From positions 1-12,813 of the forward strand of contig DATMGN010000039.1 of assembly GCA_035555435.1 (NCBI GenBank): a stretch of DNA of 12,813 nt, read 5' to 3'. The position numbers and the translations under genes are program-made. Shown one piece after another: positions 1 to 6,680 of the stretch (its first letter is position 1; each line of letters opens with the position of its first letter). The stretch is from 73-13 sp035555435. Lineage in GTDB: Bacteria; Actinomycetota; Actinomycetes; Actinomycetales; Microbacteriaceae. The notes beneath the pieces are model-generated. The model made no database searches, was not told where the DNA came from, and saw nothing but the letters and a program-made list of their open reading frames with translations.

Positions 1-1318
1 TGGTGTAATTCTCGTACACCTTGCGGGTCTGGGTCTCGTCCTTGACGTCGTAGAAGGCGCTGGAGACGTGGAGCACGTTGCGGGCGGAGATCATGAGACC
101 GCTGAAGAACGGCGCGCCGACCTCCTCGTAGCCCTCCTGGATGAGCTTCGCGGTCTCGAGCACCTCGGTGCCGACCATGCGCCCGGTGGGGGAGAAGTCG
201 AGGTGAGCTCCTGGCGGGCCGTAGACCCCCTGGAAGAGGTCGAGGATGTCGAGGTCGGGGATGCCGGCCATGACTCGGTCGTCGTGGCTCGGGAAGTCCT
301 CGCGCTTCGTCCCGTCGTAGATGACTTCGCGCGCCCACTGCAGCGTCGGGATGACGTCGAACTGGTCGTGGAGCGCCTTGAGGGTCGCGTCGACGACGCC
401 CTCGCGCCCGTAGACGGCGAAGCGGGTGAGCCAGGCGTCCTGGTCGGTCGAGAACGTCGTGTTGCCGTCCGAGTCGAGCGTCGTCCCGCGCATGATGACC
501 GGGTGATTGTGGATGTTGCGTTCGAGGAGTGCCTCGCGCATCGTGTCGACGACGCGCACGAGCGCCTCGTCGCCGCGGAACGACAGCCAGATGACGGCGT
601 ACTTCTCGGGCCGGCGCTGCAGCCAGAAGCCGGAGTTGACGATGATCCCGTTGCCGGACTGGAAGAAGAGCCCGTCGAGGCGGGGTCCGAAGCCGTGCTT
701 GTAGACGTACCGGCCGACCGAGTCGGGGAGGGCGCCGAACCCGGTGCGCATGAGTTCGCCGGTCGGCAGCACGACCTCCTGGCCGATGAGGTTCTCCGGG
801 TGATCGCCCATGGGCGTGTAGCCGCGGCCGTACTCGGTCGAGTTGGCGATGACGGAGCCCCAGCCGAGGTCGGGGATCGAGGTCCAGCAACGACCGCCGG
901 CGGCCTCGAGCGCGTCGTAGAGGTCGAACCAGCGCACGCCGGGCTCGACGACGGCGTACGCGAGGTCTTCGTTGACCTCCAGGACGCGGTTCATGCGGCT
1001 GAGGTTGACGACGACGGAGCCCTTGACGCGGGGCGCGGGGCCGCCGTACGTGACGTTCTTGCCCTGGCTCCACATCCACAGCGGCGTGCCGTGCTCGTTG
1101 GCGACGCGCACGACCGCCTGGACCTCTTCGACGGAGCCCGGCATGACCATCGCGGAGGGGTCGAACTGGTCCGACTCCACGTACGTGTACGGGTCGCGGG
1201 CGGCCTTGAGGTGCTCGGGGTCGGTCACGACGGCGTCGCCGCCGAGCTCTCGCTGGAATGCGGCGATCGCGCGGTCAGTATCGCCCAGGCGATAGGGGGT
1301 GGTGTCGACGAGCTCCAT
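1..1318 (-). CDS. VAO-family flavin oxidase (vanillyl-alcohol/eugenol oxidase-like), C-terminus off window
   Basis: A flavoprotein that probably oxidises a para-substituted phenol, as vanillyl-alcohol oxidase, eugenol oxidase or 4-cresol dehydrogenase do. The visible 439 residues carry the FAD-binding PP loop (GKNVTYGGPAPR, residues 86-97), the PDLGWGS segment (149-155; Asp150 aligns with the catalytic Asp near flavin N5), and GYTPMGDH followed by EVVLPTGELMRTG. GAHLDFSP at 370-377 places His372 where VAO and eugenol oxidase attach FAD covalently. A histidine there, rather than the tyrosine of 4-cresol dehydrogenase, suggests an oxidase with histidyl-FAD; this is inference. Family members run about 520-560 residues, so roughly 85-120 are missing past the left edge. 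The ATG at 1318 follows a near-perfect Shine-Dalgarno. There is no signal peptide, so it is likely cytoplasmic. It lies 60 bp behind qcrB on the same strand. Family is confident; substrate is unknown. Confidence 0.9.
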   Translation of the reverse strand, partial: MELVDTTPYRLGDTDRAIAAFQRELGGDAVVTDPEHLKAARDPYTYVESDQFDPSAMVMPGSVEEVQAVVRVANEHGTPLWMWSQGKNVTYGGPAPRVKGSVVVNLSRMNRVLEVNEDLAYAVVEPGVRWFDLYDALEAAGGRCWTSIPDLGWGSVIANSTEYGRGYTPMGDHPENLIGQEVVLPTGELMRTGFGALPDSVGRYVYKHGFGPRLDGLFFQSGNGIIVNSGFWLQRRPEKYAVIWLSFRGDEALVRVVDTMREALLERNIHNHPVIMRGTTLDSDGNTTFSTDQDAWLTRFAVYGREGVVDATLKALHDQFDVIPTLQWAREVIYDGTKREDFPSHDDRVMAGIPDLDILDLFQGVYGPPGAHLDFSPTGRMVGTEVLETAKLIQEGYEEVGAPFFSGLMISARNVLHVSSAFYDVKDETQTRKVYENYT

Positions 1319-1325
1319 TGCCCAG

Positions 1326-1331
1326 TCCTCC
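1326..1331 (-). promoter_or_regulatory. Strong ribosome binding site of the flavin oxidase
   Basis: Reads GGAGGA on the minus strand, 7 nt before the ATG at 1318. It fixes the start of the oxidase and is one of the two best Shine-Dalgarno matches in the window. Confidence 0.8.
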
Positions 1332-1332
1332 G

Positions 1333-1356
1333 TTTGTCTCTTTGTCAGACATCATA
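1333..1356 (-). promoter_or_regulatory. Possible promoter and operator of the flavin oxidase
   Basis: In the 60-bp gap after qcrB the minus strand has TATGAT (1356-1351), a good -10 match, with no convincing -35. Between it and the ribosome binding site the hexamer GACAAA occurs twice at an 8-bp period (plus strand TTTGTC at 1333-1338 and 1341-1346), covering the expected transcription start. This would suit a repressor site, but no regulator gene is visible nearby. Read-through from qcrB remains possible. Confidence 0.35.
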
Positions 1357-1378
1357 CCGGAGAGACCGGGTGGGACCG

Positions 1379-3007
1379 CTAGTGGTGCGACCCCTCGTCG
1401 AGCTCCTTCTGCGTCGCCGGCTCGATGCGGTCCTCGTAGAACCAGCGCGAGAAGCCCGCGCGCACGTTCTGCCAGAAGCCGATCTTGCCCTTCGCGTTGG
1501 GACGCACCATGAGCGGCTGATACGTGTCGTAGCTCACGAGACGCCAGCGCTCGTACTGGTCGAGGGGCTGGTGGACCTCGATGTACTCGCCGCTCGGCAT
1601 CCGCACGATGCGACCCGACTCGAAGCCGTGGAGCGCGATCTCGCGGTCCTTCTTCTGCAGCGCGATGCAGATCCGCTTCGCGACGAAGTAGGCGAGGATC
1701 GGCCCCAGGATGAGCAGGGCCTGCAGCGCGTACGTGACGTGCTCGACCGCGAGGCGGAAGTGCGTCGCGATGATGTCCGAGCTCGCCGCCGCCCACATGA
1801 CCGCGTAGAACGTCACGCCGGCCGCGCCGATCGCGGTGCGGGTCGGGGCGTTGCGCGGACGGTCGGCGATGTGGTGCTCGCGCTTGTCGCCGGTGACCCA
1901 CGCCTCGATGAAGGGATAGAACGCGACGAGGACGAGGAAGACGAGCAGGATCGCGATCGGCACGAGGATGTTGAGCGAGTAGGTCCCGCCCCACAGCTCG
2001 AACTCCCAGCCCGGTGGAATGAGGCGCAGCATGCCATCGGCGAAGCCGATGTACCAGTCCGGCTGCGTGCCGGCCGAGATCGGCGAGGGGTCGTACGGTC
2101 CGTAGACCCACACCGCGTTGATCGAGACGAACGACGCGATCAGGACGATGACGCCGAAGACGAGGAAGAAGAAGCCCGCCGCCTTGCCCGCGAACACGGG
2201 GAGGATGGGGGAGCCGACGACGTTCTTCGAGGTGGCGCCCGGCTGCGCGAACTGCGTGTGCTTGTTCACGACCATGAGGACGAGGTGCACTGCGATGAGG
2301 CCGATGACGAGCGCCGGCAGCAGCATGATGTGCATCATGTAAAGGCGTCCGACGATGTCCTCGCCGGGGAACTCGCCGCCGAAGAGCAGGTAGGAGATCC
2401 ACGTCCCGACGAATGGCACACCCTTGACCATGCCGTCGATGATCCGCAGGCCGTTGCCTGAGAGCAGGTCGTCGGGGAGGGAGTAGCCGGTGAAGCCCTC
2501 GGCCATCGCGAGGACGAAGAGCAGGAAGCCGACGATCCAGTTGAGCTCGCGCGGCTTGCGGAAGGCGCCCGTGAAGAAGATCCGCAGCATGTGCAGACCG
2601 ATCGAGGCGACGAAGACGAGCGCGGCCCAGTGGTGGACCTGGCGCATGAGCAGGCCGCCGCGGACGTCGAACGAGATGTCGAGCGTCGAGGCCATCGCGG
2701 CCGACATCTCGACGCCCTTGAGCGGCGCGTACGAGCCCTCGTAGTGCACGGGGGTCATGGCCGCCTGGAAGAAGAGCGTCAGGAAGGTGCCCGACAGCAG
2801 GATCACGACGAAGCTGTAGAGGGCCACCTCGCCGAGCATGAAGGACCAGTGGTTCGGGAAGATCTTGCGCCCGACGAACTTCACGAAGCCGGAGACACTC
2901 GTGCGCTCGTCGATGTAGTTCGACGCCCAGTTGACGAAGCGCATGCCCTTGCCCGGTTCCTCGGGGGTCTGCGGCGCGCCGACCGGCGGCGTTGCGGTGC
3001 TCGTCAA
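1379..3007 (-). CDS. qcrB: Cytochrome bc1 complex cytochrome b subunit QcrB
   Basis: Membrane core of the menaquinol:cytochrome c oxidoreductase; it carries hemes bL and bH and the quinol sites. Read as 542 residues from a TTG start. Heme ligand pairs are His125/His139 (within RQVHHWAALVF) and His226/His241, the second pair 15 apart as in M. tuberculosis QcrB. PDWY at 316-319 is the actinobacterial form of the PEWY quinol-oxidation motif. HWSFMLGE and SLPDDLLSG are conserved blocks, and a soluble tail follows the last helix at about 455-542, as usual in actinobacteria. The TTG at 3007 overlaps the qcrA stop (TTGA) and has GGGAG 8 nt upstream. The next in-frame start, ATG at 2944, would remove 21 residues and has no comparable support. 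Last gene of the ctaE-qcrCAB run; the product works in the bc1-aa3 supercomplex. Confidence 0.97.
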   Translation of the reverse strand: MTSTATPPVGAPQTPEEPGKGMRFVNWASNYIDERTSVSGFVKFVGRKIFPNHWSFMLGEVALYSFVVILLSGTFLTLFFQAAMTPVHYEGSYAPLKGVEMSAAMASTLDISFDVRGGLLMRQVHHWAALVFVASIGLHMLRIFFTGAFRKPRELNWIVGFLLFVLAMAEGFTGYSLPDDLLSGNGLRIIDGMVKGVPFVGTWISYLLFGGEFPGEDIVGRLYMMHIMLLPALVIGLIAVHLVLMVVNKHTQFAQPGATSKNVVGSPILPVFAGKAAGFFFLVFGVIVLIASFVSINAVWVYGPYDPSPISAGTQPDWYIGFADGMLRLIPPGWEFELWGGTYSLNILVPIAILLVFLVLVAFYPFIEAWVTGDKREHHIADRPRNAPTRTAIGAAGVTFYAVMWAAASSDIIATHFRLAVEHVTYALQALLILGPILAYFVAKRICIALQKKDREIALHGFESGRIVRMPSGEYIEVHQPLDQYERWRLVSYDTYQPLMVRPNAKGKIGFWQNVRAGFSRWFYEDRIEPATQKELDEGSHH

Positions 3008-4053
3008 AGGACACGCTCCCAGAAGCTCGGACCGACGGGCTCGGTGAAGTCGCTCTGCGCGACGAGGTAGCCCTCCTCGTCGACGGCGATCGGCAGCTGC
3101 GGCAGCGCGCGCTTGGCAGGGCCGAAGATGACACGGGCCTCGTGCGTGATGTCGAACTGCGACTGGTGGCACGGACACAGCAGGTGGTGGGTGAGCTGCT
3201 CGTAGAGCGCGACGGGGCAGCCGACGTGTGTGCAGATCTTGGAGTACGCGACGATGCCGTCGAAGCTCCAGGTCTCGCGGCCCGGGGTGATGTGCAGGTC
3301 CTCGGGCTTGAGCCGCATGAGGAGCACGACGGCCTTGGCCTTCTCCTCGAGCTTGCCGTGGCCGAGCTCGTTGAGCCCCTCAGGGATGACGTGGAAGGCC
3401 GAGCCGAGCGTGACGTCGGCCGCGCGGATGGGGGCACCGGACGGGTCGAGCGTGAGCCGCACACCCTTGTCCCACATCGTCTGCTTGAGCAGCGGCACGG
3501 GGTCGGCCTGAGGGGCGAGGTCGCGCAGCAGGACGACGCCGGGCAGCGGCGAGACGACCGCGGCCGTGATGAGCGAGTTGCGCAGGAGGCGACGGCGCGT
3601 GAAGCCCGACTCCTCGTTGGCCTCGGTGAAGATCTCCGCGGCCCGCTCGCGCGTCGAATCCGAGCCGCGCGTCTCGTGCCGCTCCTCGACGAGGTCGTGG
3701 CCGTGCATGAGGGCCTTGGACCAGTGCACGACGCCGACGCCGACCGCGAGGAGCGCGAGGGCGATCGCGGTGCCGACGAACATCGTGTTGTTGCGGACCG
3801 ATTCCATGTCGCCCGGGATGATCGGGAAGACGATGTAGAGCACGATCGCGGCGATGCTGCCGATGATCGAGACGAAGAAGAGCGCGATGACGCGCCGCTC
3901 CTGCGCCTTCTCGACCTTGGGGTCGAGGTCGGTCACGCGGGGCCGCTCCGGCGGGAAGCCGGGGTTGGCGATCGCGTCGGAGGGGACGACCGCGATGCCC
4001 GAGGAGACCTGCCGGTCGTCCGGGTGTGCGGGGAGTTCTTGCTGATCAGTCAT
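3004..4053 (-). CDS. qcrA: Rieske iron-sulfur subunit of cytochrome bc1, QcrA
   Basis: The [2Fe-2S] subunit that takes the first electron from menaquinol and passes it to the cytochrome c subunit. 349 residues. The cluster-binding boxes are CTHVGC (274-279) and CPCH (293-296), giving ligands Cys274, His276, Cys293 and His296, with Cys279 and Cys295 able to form the usual disulfide. Three membrane segments are visible (about 55-79, 91-112, 160-178), the actinobacterial arrangement. The third is preceded by FTRRRLLRN (151-159), a twin-arginine signal; in Streptomyces coelicolor the equivalent helix of the Rieske protein is inserted by Tat after Sec inserts the first two. The ATG at 4053 has GAGGG 5 nt upstream and lies 8 nt after the qcrC stop. 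The 3' end overlaps the qcrB start by 4 nt, so the two are probably translationally coupled. Confidence 0.97.
   Translation of the reverse strand: MTDQQELPAHPDDRQVSSGIAVVPSDAIANPGFPPERPRVTDLDPKVEKAQERRVIALFFVSIIGSIAAIVLYIVFPIIPGDMESVRNNTMFVGTAIALALLAVGVGVVHWSKALMHGHDLVEERHETRGSDSTRERAAEIFTEANEESGFTRRRLLRNSLITAAVVSPLPGVVLLRDLAPQADPVPLLKQTMWDKGVRLTLDPSGAPIRAADVTLGSAFHVIPEGLNELGHGKLEEKAKAVVLLMRLKPEDLHITPGRETWSFDGIVAYSKICTHVGCPVALYEQLTHHLLCPCHQSQFDITHEARVIFGPAKRALPQLPIAVDEEGYLVAQSDFTEPVGPSFWERVL
3016..3020 (-). promoter_or_regulatory. Ribosome binding site deciding the qcrB TTG start
   Basis: GGGAG on the minus strand, inside the qcrA 3' end and 8 nt before the TTG at 3007. It supports the rare TTG start over the downstream ATG at 2944. 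Confidence 0.55.
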
Positions 4054-4061
4054 GTCCGCCC

Positions 4062-4871
4062 TCAGTTCGACTTCGCCGTGAGCCAGATGGTGATGCCGAC
4101 GATGAGGCCGAGCCCGGCGATCCAGATGAACAGGCCCTCGGAGACCGGACCGAGCGAGCCGAGCGTCGCACCGCCGACGGAGGGCGTCGTCTCGAGGTAC
4201 TTCAGGTACGCGATGATGTTCGCCTTGTCCTCGGGCGAGATGTTGTCGTCGTTGAACACCGGCATGTTCTGCGGGCCGGTGAGCATCGCCTCGTAGATGT
4301 GCGCGGCGCTGACGCCCATGAGCGGCGGCGCGTACTTGCCCTCCGTGAGGGCGCCGCCGGCACCGGCGACGTTGTGGCACATGGCGCAGTTGATGCGGAA
4401 CAGCTCGCCGCCGACCGCGAGGTCGCCGTCGCCCGTCAGGTACTGGTCGTCCGGGATGGCGGGGCCGGGGGAGACCGCCGCCACGTACTCGGCGAGCGCG
4501 CGGATCTGCTCGGTCGTGAACTGCACGGGCTTCTGCTCGGCCTGGGGGCCGGACATCGCGAGGGGCATGCGGCCGGTCCCCACCTGGAAGTCGACCGATG
4601 CGGCGCCGACGCCGATGAGCGTGGGGCCGTCCTCGGTGCCCTCGAGCGCGAGCCCGTGGCAGGTGGCGCAGTTCGCGGCGAACAGGGCCTCGCCCTCGGC
4701 GACCAGGTCGCTGCTGACGACCGAGCTCGTGTCCGCGCCGGCCGGGATCGTCGCGAGCGCGTAGGCACCGCCCGTCCCCGCGAGGCCGAGCGCGATGAGC
4801 GCCACTGTCGCGAGGGGGTGTCTGCGCCCGCGCTTCTGGCGCTTCGGCTGCTGGTTCGTCACGTCCGTCAC
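4062..4871 (-). CDS. qcrC: Diheme cytochrome c subunit QcrC
   Basis: The cytochrome cc subunit that replaces soluble cytochrome c in actinobacteria and carries electrons from the Rieske cluster directly to the CuA site of cytochrome aa3 oxidase. 269 residues: a basic N-terminus, a membrane segment (about 20-41), two cytochrome c domains with heme motifs CATCH (68-72) and CAMCH (162-166), likely axial Met102 (RMP) and Met203 (NMP), and a C-terminal anchor (about 246-265). Start choice is uncertain. GTG at 4871 has GGAG only 2 nt away. GTG at 4862, three codons in, has the same GGAG 11 nt away. A 9-residue reading frame ends in the GTGA at the first of these. It follows ctaE by 43 bp and precedes qcrA by 8 bp. 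Confidence 0.96.
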   Translation of the reverse strand: MTDVTNQQPKRQKRGRRHPLATVALIALGLAGTGGAYALATIPAGADTSSVVSSDLVAEGEALFAANCATCHGLALEGTEDGPTLIGVGAASVDFQVGTGRMPLAMSGPQAEQKPVQFTTEQIRALAEYVAAVSPGPAIPDDQYLTGDGDLAVGGELFRINCAMCHNVAGAGGALTEGKYAPPLMGVSAAHIYEAMLTGPQNMPVFNDDNISPEDKANIIAYLKYLETTPSVGGATLGSLGPVSEGLFIWIAGLGLIVGITIWLTAKSN

Positions 4872-4897
4872 CGCTCCGTCGTCTCGTTCTCAGTCAT
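4868..4897 (-). other. Possible 9-codon leader frame ahead of qcrC
   Basis: In the 43-bp gap between ctaE and qcrC an ATG at 4897 opens a frame reading MTENETTER and stops at TGA 4870-4868, overlapping the qcrC GTG as GTGA. It has no strong Shine-Dalgarno and may be chance. If translated, it would deliver ribosomes to a start codon that is poorly served by its own ribosome binding site. Confidence 0.2.
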
Positions 4898-4914
4898 TCG
4901 GCGTACCGCCCGGG

Positions 4915-5538
4915 TCACTTCAGCAGGTAGATGACACCGAAGAGGCCGATCCAGACGACGTCGACGAAGTGCCAGTAGTAGGAGATCGCGATCGCGCTCG
5001 TCGCCTCGCGGTGCGTGAACCGCTTGGCCGCGTAGATGCGGCCGATCAGGAAGAGGAACGCGACGAGGCCGGCGGTCACGTGGATGCCGTGGAGGCCGGT
5101 GGAGAAGTAGAAGATCGTGCCGTACGAGCTCGAGTTGATGGTGAGCCACTCGGAGGTGAGGAGCGCGTACTCGTAGACCTGGCCAACGATGAAGACCGCG
5201 CCCATCGCGAAGGTCAGATAGAACCACTCGACCGCGCCCCACTTGGACCAGTTCCACCAGCGCGCGGTGCGTCGGGCCTGGAGTCGCTCCGCCGCGAAGA
5301 CGCCGAACTGGCAGGTCACCGACGAGAGCACCAGGATCAGGGTGTTGACCGAGGAGAACGGCACGGTGAGCTTCTCGGCCTCGGCGGCCCAGAGCTCCGG
5401 TGCAGCACCTCGCAGCGTGAAGTACACGGCGAAGATGCCGGCGAAGAACATGACCTCGCTGCCGAGCCACACAATGGTGCCGACCTGCACCACGTTCGGG
5501 CGATTGAGGGTTGGGCGCGTCAGCGATGCAGTGCTCAC
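4915..5538 (-). CDS. ctaE: Cytochrome c oxidase subunit III, CtaE
   Basis: Subunit III of the aa3-type cytochrome c oxidase, a membrane protein that stabilises the catalytic subunit I. 207 residues with five hydrophobic helices (about 20-42, 63-82, 104-125, 143-166, 186-205), the five-helix form usual in actinobacteria. Family signatures are TIVWLGSEVMFFAG (21-34) with the conserved Glu28, STGLHGIHVTAG (146-157) and YYWHFVDVVW (187-196). The GTG at 5538 is chosen because the conserved region begins soon after it (RPNVVQVGT at 13-21) and no other in-frame start lies between. A CATAAT box ends 6 nt before this GTG, so the message may be leaderless. First gene of the ctaE-qcrCAB operon. The subunit I and II genes (ctaD, ctaC) are not in the window. 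Confidence 0.97.
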   Translation of the reverse strand: MSTASLTRPTLNRPNVVQVGTIVWLGSEVMFFAGIFAVYFTLRGAAPELWAAEAEKLTVPFSSVNTLILVLSSVTCQFGVFAAERLQARRTARWWNWSKWGAVEWFYLTFAMGAVFIVGQVYEYALLTSEWLTINSSSYGTIFYFSTGLHGIHVTAGLVAFLFLIGRIYAAKRFTHREATSAIAISYYWHFVDVVWIGLFGVIYLLK

Positions 5539-5544
5539 CCGTCC

Positions 5545-5550
5545 ATTATG
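5545..5550 (-). promoter_or_regulatory. Putative -10 element of the ctaE-qcrCAB operon (leaderless)
   Basis: CATAAT on the minus strand differs from TATAAT at one base. It is followed by six bases and then the ctaE GTG, so transcription would start at or next to the start codon. No Shine-Dalgarno is present, as expected for a leaderless actinobacterial message. TTGCAA lies 20 bp upstream, too far for a standard -35. Confidence 0.5.
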
Positions 5551-5558
5551 GCCGACTT

Positions 5559-5586
5559 CCCGAGCGGTGATTGCAACCCGCTCGGG
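5559..5586. promoter_or_regulatory. Perfect 9-bp inverted repeat between ctaE and trpD
   Basis: CCCGAGCGG (5559-5567) and CCGCTCGGG (5578-5586) are exact reverse complements separated by 10 bp (TGATTGCAAC). It sits in the 84-bp divergent spacer, upstream of both putative -10 boxes and over the -35 zone for ctaE. This is where an operator controlling both directions would be expected. It lacks a T-run and is not a convincing terminator, since no gene ends here. Confidence 0.5.
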
Positions 5587-5609
5587 ATGTCCGCTCCCGT
5601 TGACGTCAA

Positions 5610-5615
5610 TAGGCT
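5610..5615 (+). promoter_or_regulatory. Putative -10 element of trpD (leaderless)
   Basis: TAGGCT fits the actinobacterial TANNNT -10 pattern and lies 7 nt before the trpD ATG at 5623. No Shine-Dalgarno precedes that ATG, so a leaderless or near-leaderless transcript is likely. No clear -35 is visible. Confidence 0.4.
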
Positions 5616-5622
5616 TCCGGGT

Positions 5623-6672
5623 ATGACCGGCGAACCGACGTGGCCCGACCTCCTCAACGCGCTCGCCTCGGGGCGGGACCTGTCGATCGCCGAGTCGGAG
5701 TGGGCCATGGGGCGTGTCATGACGGGAGAGGCGACCGGCGCGCAGCTCGGCGCGCTGCTCATCGCGCTCAAGATCAAGGGCGAGACGGTCGACGAGGTCG
5801 TCGGCTTCCGTGATGCGGCGCTCGCCCACGCGAGCCCGCTCGACGTGCCGAGCGCGGTCCTCGACATTGTCGGCACCGGCGGTGATCCCGTCGGAGTGCT
5901 CAACATTTCCTCGGCGGCGGCCGTCATCGCGGCGGCGTCCGGCGTGCCGGTCGTCAAGCACGGGAACCGGGCCGCGTCATCGCGTTCCGGCGCGTCGGAC
6001 GTGCTGACCGAGCTGGGCGTGGACGTCGGCATCTCGCCCACGCGCACCGCCGAGGTGCTCGCCGAGGTGGGGATCACCTTCGCGAACGCGGCGACGCTGC
6101 ACCAGGGATTCCGGCACGCGGGGCCGGCCCGGCGCGAGATCGGCATCTCGACGCTGTTCAACGTGCTCGGTCCGCTCGCGAACCCCGCCCGTCCGGAGGC
6201 CTCCGCGGTCGGGGTCGCGGATCTCGAGCGCGTGCCGCTCATCGTCGGCGTCTTCCAGACCCGGGGCGCGACGGCGCTCGTCTACCGCGGTGACGACGGG
6301 ATCGACAAGCTCACGACGACGGGACACTCCCACGTCTGGGAGATCACGGCGGGCTCGGTCCAGGAGCACGACCTCGACCCTGCCGAGCTCGGCATCCCGC
6401 GCGCGGCCATCGCGGACATCACGGGCGGCGACCCCGCGCACAACGCCGCGGTGATCCGCGCGGTGCTCGCGGGCGAGCGCGGACCGGCGCGCGACATCGT
6501 GCTGCTCAATGCCGCCGCGGGGATCGCGGCCTACGGCCTCTGGCGCCATCCGGAGGATCGCTTCGTCCCGCTGCGGGAGCGCCTCGCGGGCACGCTGGCG
6601 ATCGCCGAGGGCGTCGTCGACTCGGGTCTCGCGGCGCGGAAGCTCGACGAATGGGTCGCCGCGACGAACTGA
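5623..6672 (+). CDS. trpD: Anthranilate phosphoribosyltransferase TrpD
   Basis: Second step of tryptophan synthesis: joins anthranilate to phosphoribosyl pyrophosphate (PRPP), giving phosphoribosyl-anthranilate. 349 residues, normal length. The PRPP-binding glycine loop GTGGD is at 84-88, KHGNRAASS at 112-120, and NVLGPLANP at 180-188, preceded by the conserved RREIG. One oddity: the metal-binding pair usually read as Asp-Glu in GLDELTTT is Asp228-Lys229 here (IDKLTTT). The ATG at 5623 is chosen because family similarity starts with TWPDLLNAL. An in-frame ATG at 5548 would run through the inverted repeat and overlap the ctaE promoter. The gene stands apart from other trp genes and diverges from ctaE, a placement shared with M. 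tuberculosis, so it is probably regulated separately from a trp operon. Confidence 0.96.
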   Translation: MTGEPTWPDLLNALASGRDLSIAESEWAMGRVMTGEATGAQLGALLIALKIKGETVDEVVGFRDAALAHASPLDVPSAVLDIVGTGGDPVGVLNISSAAAVIAAASGVPVVKHGNRAASSRSGASDVLTELGVDVGISPTRTAEVLAEVGITFANAATLHQGFRHAGPARREIGISTLFNVLGPLANPARPEASAVGVADLERVPLIVGVFQTRGATALVYRGDDGIDKLTTTGHSHVWEITAGSVQEHDLDPAELGIPRAAIADITGGDPAHNAAVIRAVLAGERGPARDIVLLNAAAGIAAYGLWRHPEDRFVPLRERLAGTLAIAEGVVDSGLAARKLDEWVAATN

Positions 6673-6680
6673 GGGTTGAT

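Noticed and set aside
1361..1372. CCGG-AGAGA-CCGG as a qcrB terminator
   Set aside because: Only a 4-bp stem, without a T-run; too weak to call.
68..2461. 797-codon open frame on the plus strand opposite the oxidase and qcrB
   Set aside because: Acidic/arginine-rich low-complexity translation with no recognisable domain, lying antisense to two clear genes; long antisense frames are expected in GC-rich DNA.
3008..3178. Upstream extension of the qcrB frame into qcrA
   Set aside because: Entirely inside the conserved Rieske cluster region of qcrA; the extension has no resemblance to QcrB.
1275..3464. 729-codon minus-strand frame overlapping qcrA, qcrB and the spacer
   Set aside because: Out of frame with well-conserved proteins and rich in Arg, Ser and Pro; a frame shadow.
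5559..5586. Reading the ctaE/trpD inverted repeat as an intrinsic terminator
   Set aside because: No gene ends there, both flanking genes start there, and no T-run follows on either strand.
5548..5622. In-frame upstream ATG of trpD at 5548
   Set aside because: Would add 25 residues not typical of TrpD and place coding sequence across the inverted repeat and the putative trpD promoter; the ATG at 5623 matches the family N-terminus.
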